Position numbers and translations under genes: made by a program. Below the pieces are notes generated by a model that was not told the DNA's origin, searched no databases, and saw nothing but the letters and a program-made list of their open reading frames with translations. This document shows, one piece after another, positions 38,086-41,992 of a stretch of 41,992 nt of DNA (positions are counted from its first letter, which is position 1; the number at the start of each line of letters is the position of its first letter). The DNA lies in the NCBI GenBank assembly GCA_001970955.1, contig MPUH01000644.1, positions 1 to 41,992 on the forward strand, given 5' to 3'. Origin of the DNA: Stentor coeruleus. Its lineage: Eukaryota > Ciliophora > Heterotrichea > Heterotrichida > Stentoridae.

Positions 38086-38324
38086 ATGTGTGTTAGTAAT
38101 AAAGACACTTATATAAAATCTACAGTTTTTATACTTTAGAAAAATTTGGAAAACAAAAGCTATGACAAAGAAATTTTTGAAGAATTAATGAATGTCTCAT
38201 GGTAATTACTAAAAGTAATGAACTAAATATTGAAGAAGAAATGCTTAAAAAGGATATAAAATTAATATTAGATATATGTTTAGATTTAGAAAGATATATT
38301 CATTTTAATTGCCTAATATATTAG
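38086..38324 (+). CDS. Possible mini-gene with tiny introns
   Basis: From ATG 38086 the frame reads MCVSNKDTYIKST, then a canonical 15-nt intron at 38125-38139 (GTTTTTATACTTTAG, ending in an in-frame TAG), then KNLENKSYDKEIFEELMNVS. A further GT...AG of only 14 nt (38202-38215, GTAATTACTAAAAG) would, if spliced, join this in frame to NELNIEEEMLKKDIKLILDI and CLDLERYIHF, ending at TAG 38322; total about 69 residues. If the 14-nt segment is not an intron, the frame is broken by a one-base deletion and this is a pseudogene. Acidic, helical, family unknown. Confidence 0.35.
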
Positions 38325-38514
38325 TGAAAATATATTTAATCAATACATCCTAATTTATCTTACCATATGATAAGTCTTCATTGCTTATTCATGTTTGTCT
38401 GAACATGTCAAATCTTGCACAGTAGACAAATTCAGATAGCAATTTATTAATTATCAAAGATATTTTAAAGTCTAAATAATGAGTAATAAAATATTAATCC
38501 TTTAGATAAATATA

Positions 38515-40374
38515 ATGGAAAATATTTGGGAAGGACGCGTTCCTTTATTAAGTGATGAAAGCTACACTGGAAGTTGCGTACTTATGAAGCGTGAAGGCAA
38601 AGGAAAATATGTTTATGAAAATAAGGATACCTATGAAGGCTCATGGCATGATAATAAAAAGCATGGCAAAGGAATTTTGAGATTTAATAAAGAAGGATAT
38701 TATGACGGACAATGGGATAATGGTTTTATGCATGGGGAAGGTAACTATTATTTTGCTAATGGGGATACTTATTCTGGATTTTTTTTATATGGGCAATTTT
38801 CTGGTAGAGGAAAATTTAAACGTTCTAATGGAGACTTATATGATGGGAATTGGGAAGAAGGATTGTTTCATGGCAAGGGAATTTTACATTACTCAAATGG
38901 AGAAACTTATGATGGGGAATTTAAAAAAGGAATAATAGACGGTATTGGAAAATATAATTATAGAAATGGGAATATATATGAGGGAAACTGGAAATGTGGG
39001 ATTATTAATGGAAAAGGAACTATGAATTATGCTGATAATGGATGTATTTATTGTGGTGAATGGGCAAAGAATGAACGAAATGGGTTAGGAACTTTAAGCA
39101 ATCCTCAGAATAATGAAAAAATAGAAGGTTTATGGAAAGATGATGCTATCATAGAAATAAATACTTTTCAGATTACAGAAAATAGTTGGATAAAAGGCAA
39201 GCTAAACACTGAATTAACTGGTGAAGGAGAGATTTATATAGCTGAAGAATTTGAATATACTGGACATATTGAGAAAGGTAAATGCCATGGAAATGGGAAA
39301 ATTACTTATCAAAATAAAGATGTATATGAAGGGGAATTTGTTAACGGATTTAAAGAAGGATATGGAAAATATATATACACAGATTCATCGATTACAGAAT
39401 ACATTGGTCAATGGAAGAATGATCAGAGAAATGATAAAGGAAAACTAATCTATAAGGATGGAAAAGTATTTGAAGGAGTTTTTCATAGAAATTTAAAAAC
39501 TGAAGGTATCATGAATTTCCCAAACAATGATAGATTTGAAGGTAAATTTATGAATAGTGATTTGGTGGTGCATGGAAAGTATTATTATTCTAATGGAGAT
39601 ACATATCAAGGATCATTAATAAATTGGCAGAGGCATGGAGGGGGAAAATACACTTGGAGTAATGAAGACTATATTGAATGCACATGGGAAATGGATATAC
39701 CTTCTGATACAGGTATTTTAAAAAGAAAAAATGGTTTAGAATATCAAGGCGAGTTTATAAATGGTAAATTTGAGAACTTTGGGTTTATTTTCTACCCAGA
39801 AAACCCTAATAAAATTAAAAAATTTGAAGGTAATTTCAAACAAAACAAGCAAAATGGTGAAGGGTCTCTAATAATTGATCCTGACATAGAGATAAAAGGT
39901 CAATGGCTTGATGGATTTATTGAAGGAAAAGCAAAAATTTTTATTAACAATAAGTGCATATATGATGGTGATTTTAAAAATAACAAAATCAGTGGTTCAG
40001 GAATAATTTATTATGAAGATGAAAGTGTTTATGATGGAGAACTTGTTAATGGGAAAAGAGAAGGACAAGGAAAGTTAAAGCTAGCAGGTGGGGATAGATA
40101 TGACGGAGAATGGGTAAATAATATGATGCATGGGAAAGGCATTTATTATTTCTTATCTGGAGATAAATATGATGGAGAATTCAAAAAAAACTTAAGATAT
40201 GGGCAAGGAACTTATGAATATTATGATTCAGAAGGAAATTTTAAAGGAAAATATGTAGGAAAGTGGTCATCAGGATACAAAGAAGGAATGGGAAATTTCA
40301 TCTGTGATAAAAATACTACTTCAGGATATTGGATTCAAAAAGGTACTTTAGTTAAATGCCTGCAACAAGATTAG
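38515..40374 (+). CDS. MORN-repeat protein (about 25 repeats)
   Basis: A protein of 619 residues made almost wholly of MORN repeats: I count about 25 units of the form YxGxWxxGxxxGxGxxxxxxG, for example NGDLYDGNWEEGLFHGKGIL and NGETYDGEFKKGIIDGIG, starting near residue 20 and ending near residue 605. Units 8-10, 14-15 and 17-18 are degenerate. There is no kinase, SET or phospholipase domain. MORN arrays form long rods that link membranes and cytoskeleton; in ciliates and relatives they occur at basal bodies, radial spokes and the cell cortex. Which of these applies cannot be told. Intronless. Confidence 0.92.
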   Translation: MENIWEGRVPLLSDESYTGSCVLMKREGKGKYVYENKDTYEGSWHDNKKHGKGILRFNKEGYYDGQWDNGFMHGEGNYYFANGDTYSGFFLYGQFSGRGKFKRSNGDLYDGNWEEGLFHGKGILHYSNGETYDGEFKKGIIDGIGKYNYRNGNIYEGNWKCGIINGKGTMNYADNGCIYCGEWAKNERNGLGTLSNPQNNEKIEGLWKDDAIIEINTFQITENSWIKGKLNTELTGEGEIYIAEEFEYTGHIEKGKCHGNGKITYQNKDVYEGEFVNGFKEGYGKYIYTDSSITEYIGQWKNDQRNDKGKLIYKDGKVFEGVFHRNLKTEGIMNFPNNDRFEGKFMNSDLVVHGKYYYSNGDTYQGSLINWQRHGGGKYTWSNEDYIECTWEMDIPSDTGILKRKNGLEYQGEFINGKFENFGFIFYPENPNKIKKFEGNFKQNKQNGEGSLIIDPDIEIKGQWLDGFIEGKAKIFINNKCIYDGDFKNNKISGSGIIYYEDESVYDGELVNGKREGQGKLKLAGGDRYDGEWVNNMMHGKGIYYFLSGDKYDGEFKKNLRYGQGTYEYYDSEGNFKGKYVGKWSSGYKEGMGNFICDKNTTSGYWIQKGTLVKCLQQD

Positions 40375-40459
40375 ATTAGAAATATTTAGATTATGTTCAA
40401 ACTTAATTTGCAGGAATTATGAATTTTTGTAATTAGATAATTTAAATAAAGTAGATAGC

Positions 40460-41200
40460 AAAATTTAAAGTTTCTTGCATTTATCTTATTCCCAGAGTGT
40501 GAAAATGTGCAAATCATTGTATTTTACTCAGAAATATGACATCCAGAAGCAAAAGAGTAGAATTCTATAAAGTTTGAGAAGCTAACTGTTAAACTTGATA
40601 ATTATATTTTGCTGGCTAAGTAAGAAGAAAATGATAGCAAAATTTGAAGAATTAATAATAATCAAAATCATACCAAATAATTGTAAGCATAATTACAAAA
40701 TCTATTATATATTCTAAGAAAAGAAGTCAAGGCTGCATAAACAAATTTTGCACACGATCTATACCAAAATTGTATGCCACTAAGCATCGTAACAAAAATT
40801 GTTGACTTACTAATTTTTTTCCTTATATATATGATGTCTTTTCTAAACTTTCTCAAATAATTTAAAATTTGGATTTGATTTTTTTGAAAATTGCTGACAG
40901 AAAAAATGATATGTAAAAAATGATATAGAAAAATAATATAAAGTCCTTAAATTGGGTGCCCTAGAAACTGAAATAAGTGTTCAATTTGAAGATTATCCAC
41001 TTTCAGAACTTCTTAATATCTATCTTAAATAATTTAAACTAAGCTAAAGCTATGAGTAATTTCTTTGCTTAGATTTTCTATGTATTTTTGCCAAATCGAA
41101 TTATACTCAAATTCAATTAATATGCTACTTACTAATCAAACTTAAGGACGCAATTTGACTTGAAATTTAAGATTTTAATCATCAATCAGAGATTTTTTAA
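40460..41200 (+). pseudogene. Unassigned decayed coding sequence
   Basis: Over about 400 nt one plus-strand frame reads as protein between stops: KFLAFILFPECENVQIIVFY, stop, HPEAKE, stop, NSIKFEKLTVKLDNYILLAK, stop, and later NFAHDLYQNCMPLSIVTKIV and DLLIFFLIYMMSFLNFLK. From about 40945 a second frame reads YKVLKLGALETEISVQFEDY, PLSELLNIYLK, stop, and continues weakly to about 41190. Stops are TAA, TAG and TGA. Keeping one frame for 400 nt suggests decay mostly by point mutation. Family not recognised. Confidence 0.35.
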
Positions 41201-41992
41201 AACTTTTATTAAGAAATTAATTTTTATTATAGCAATAGAAATCATAGTCTTTCTATCCTAATACTTTGATTTAAATTATTTCTAATAATGAGTACTTATA
41301 GAAATCTTTTCAATTGAATATATAATATTATTTAAAGAAAATTTTTATATATTTTAGTTAAAGTATTTCTATAATAAAAAATTCGGCCTTTTAATCATAT
41401 CTAAGCTCGTAAAATTTATGCGCAAGAAATTATTACAAGTAAAAATCCTTACCAAACAGATATCATGAAATAAATAAAGACAATTTAAATAGAACCCATA
41501 ATAAATGTGTATCATCAAATCCTGAAACAATCATAACTCAATTTCAAACTTTTATCATATAATATATTCCTTATCGTTATTATTCTCACAAGGACTAATT
41601 CAATCAGCATATTGTTTTCTATGCTTGACTTCATTATAATAAAATATTACGCTTCACGAAATCTTCAGACTTAAAAACTAAGGCAATTGAATTGCCTGCT
41701 TAGATAGTAAATTATTGTATCTTTTCCCATTAAAGTCTTGAATCCATTTAGTTTATTCTTTTTTATCTGTAAATGCTCTCTGAATCAGTCAATATAATGC
41801 AAACCCTTTAATTTCTTACTTACTATGACTTAGTTTAACTTATAATATTGCATTCAAAGCTTTCCTTCCTCAGGAAATTTATTTAACCCTTAGTTGTTCT
41901 TAGATAAACAAATCAACTTTGTTTCTGTGAGTGATTTTCATACTTTAAATTTTTTATTTGTCTTGTACTTGCATTTCCTATCAGAATTATAG
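41201..41992. other. AT-rich DNA to the right edge, nothing recognised
   Basis: No supported gene or repeat. Could hold the flank of a gene beyond the edge. Confidence 0.5.

Overview
This window looks like macronuclear DNA of a heterotrich ciliate, most probably Stentor or a close relative. It is AT-rich. Genes are intron-poor, and the introns I can prove are 15 nt long (GT...AG, usually with an A at position 10). I found them by restoring conserved proteins: dyskerin (1), FCP1 (2), a VPS9-domain protein (1) and an HMG-box protein (1). Intact genes contain no in-frame TAA, TAG or TGA, and all three are used as terminal stops, so the standard code applies. That fits Stentor and argues against ciliates that reassign stops. 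The species assignment is inference.

Layout. 1-2383: decayed coding sequence (a TPR pseudogene and unassigned fragments), then empty AT-rich DNA. 2384-6375: an HMG-box protein, a head-to-head pair of probable cytoskeletal proteins with 34 bp between start codons, and a gene with a damaged 5' end. 7430-11546: an unassigned remnant, a small MGCC lipidation-type protein, and an 806-residue cysteine-rich protein followed by a possible decayed paralogue. 12562-15572: a small membrane protein, a membrane-anchored M14 carboxypeptidase-like protein that has lost zinc ligands, and a RING-like protein. 16616-18555: a coilin-like (tentative) protein divergent from dyskerin/Cbf5. 19118-20532: a dead Merlin/IS1595-type transposase and a further remnant. 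20541-24558: thiolase and a ubiquitin-specific protease, head to head with only 17 bp between start codons, then a short-chain dehydrogenase. 25607-30085: Spt6 carrying two extra C-terminal zinc knuckles. 31517-32577: a ZPR1 pseudogene. 32655-37879: a co-oriented run of VPS9-domain protein, unknown, condensin subunit CAP-H and FCP1 CTD phosphatase. 38086-40374: a possible mini-gene and a protein of about 25 MORN repeats. After 40374 only decayed coding sequence and AT-rich DNA remain.

The genes do not form one pathway. Several serve nuclear functions (Spt6, FCP1, CAP-H, dyskerin, HMG box), as expected of a random slice of a compact eukaryotic genome. Two themes stand out. Live genes are packed with minimal intergenic DNA, often as divergent pairs. 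The longer gaps are not empty but hold ghost genes in which stop codons and frameshifts interrupt recognisable protein sequence. I found no tRNA, rRNA, CRISPR array or telomere repeat.
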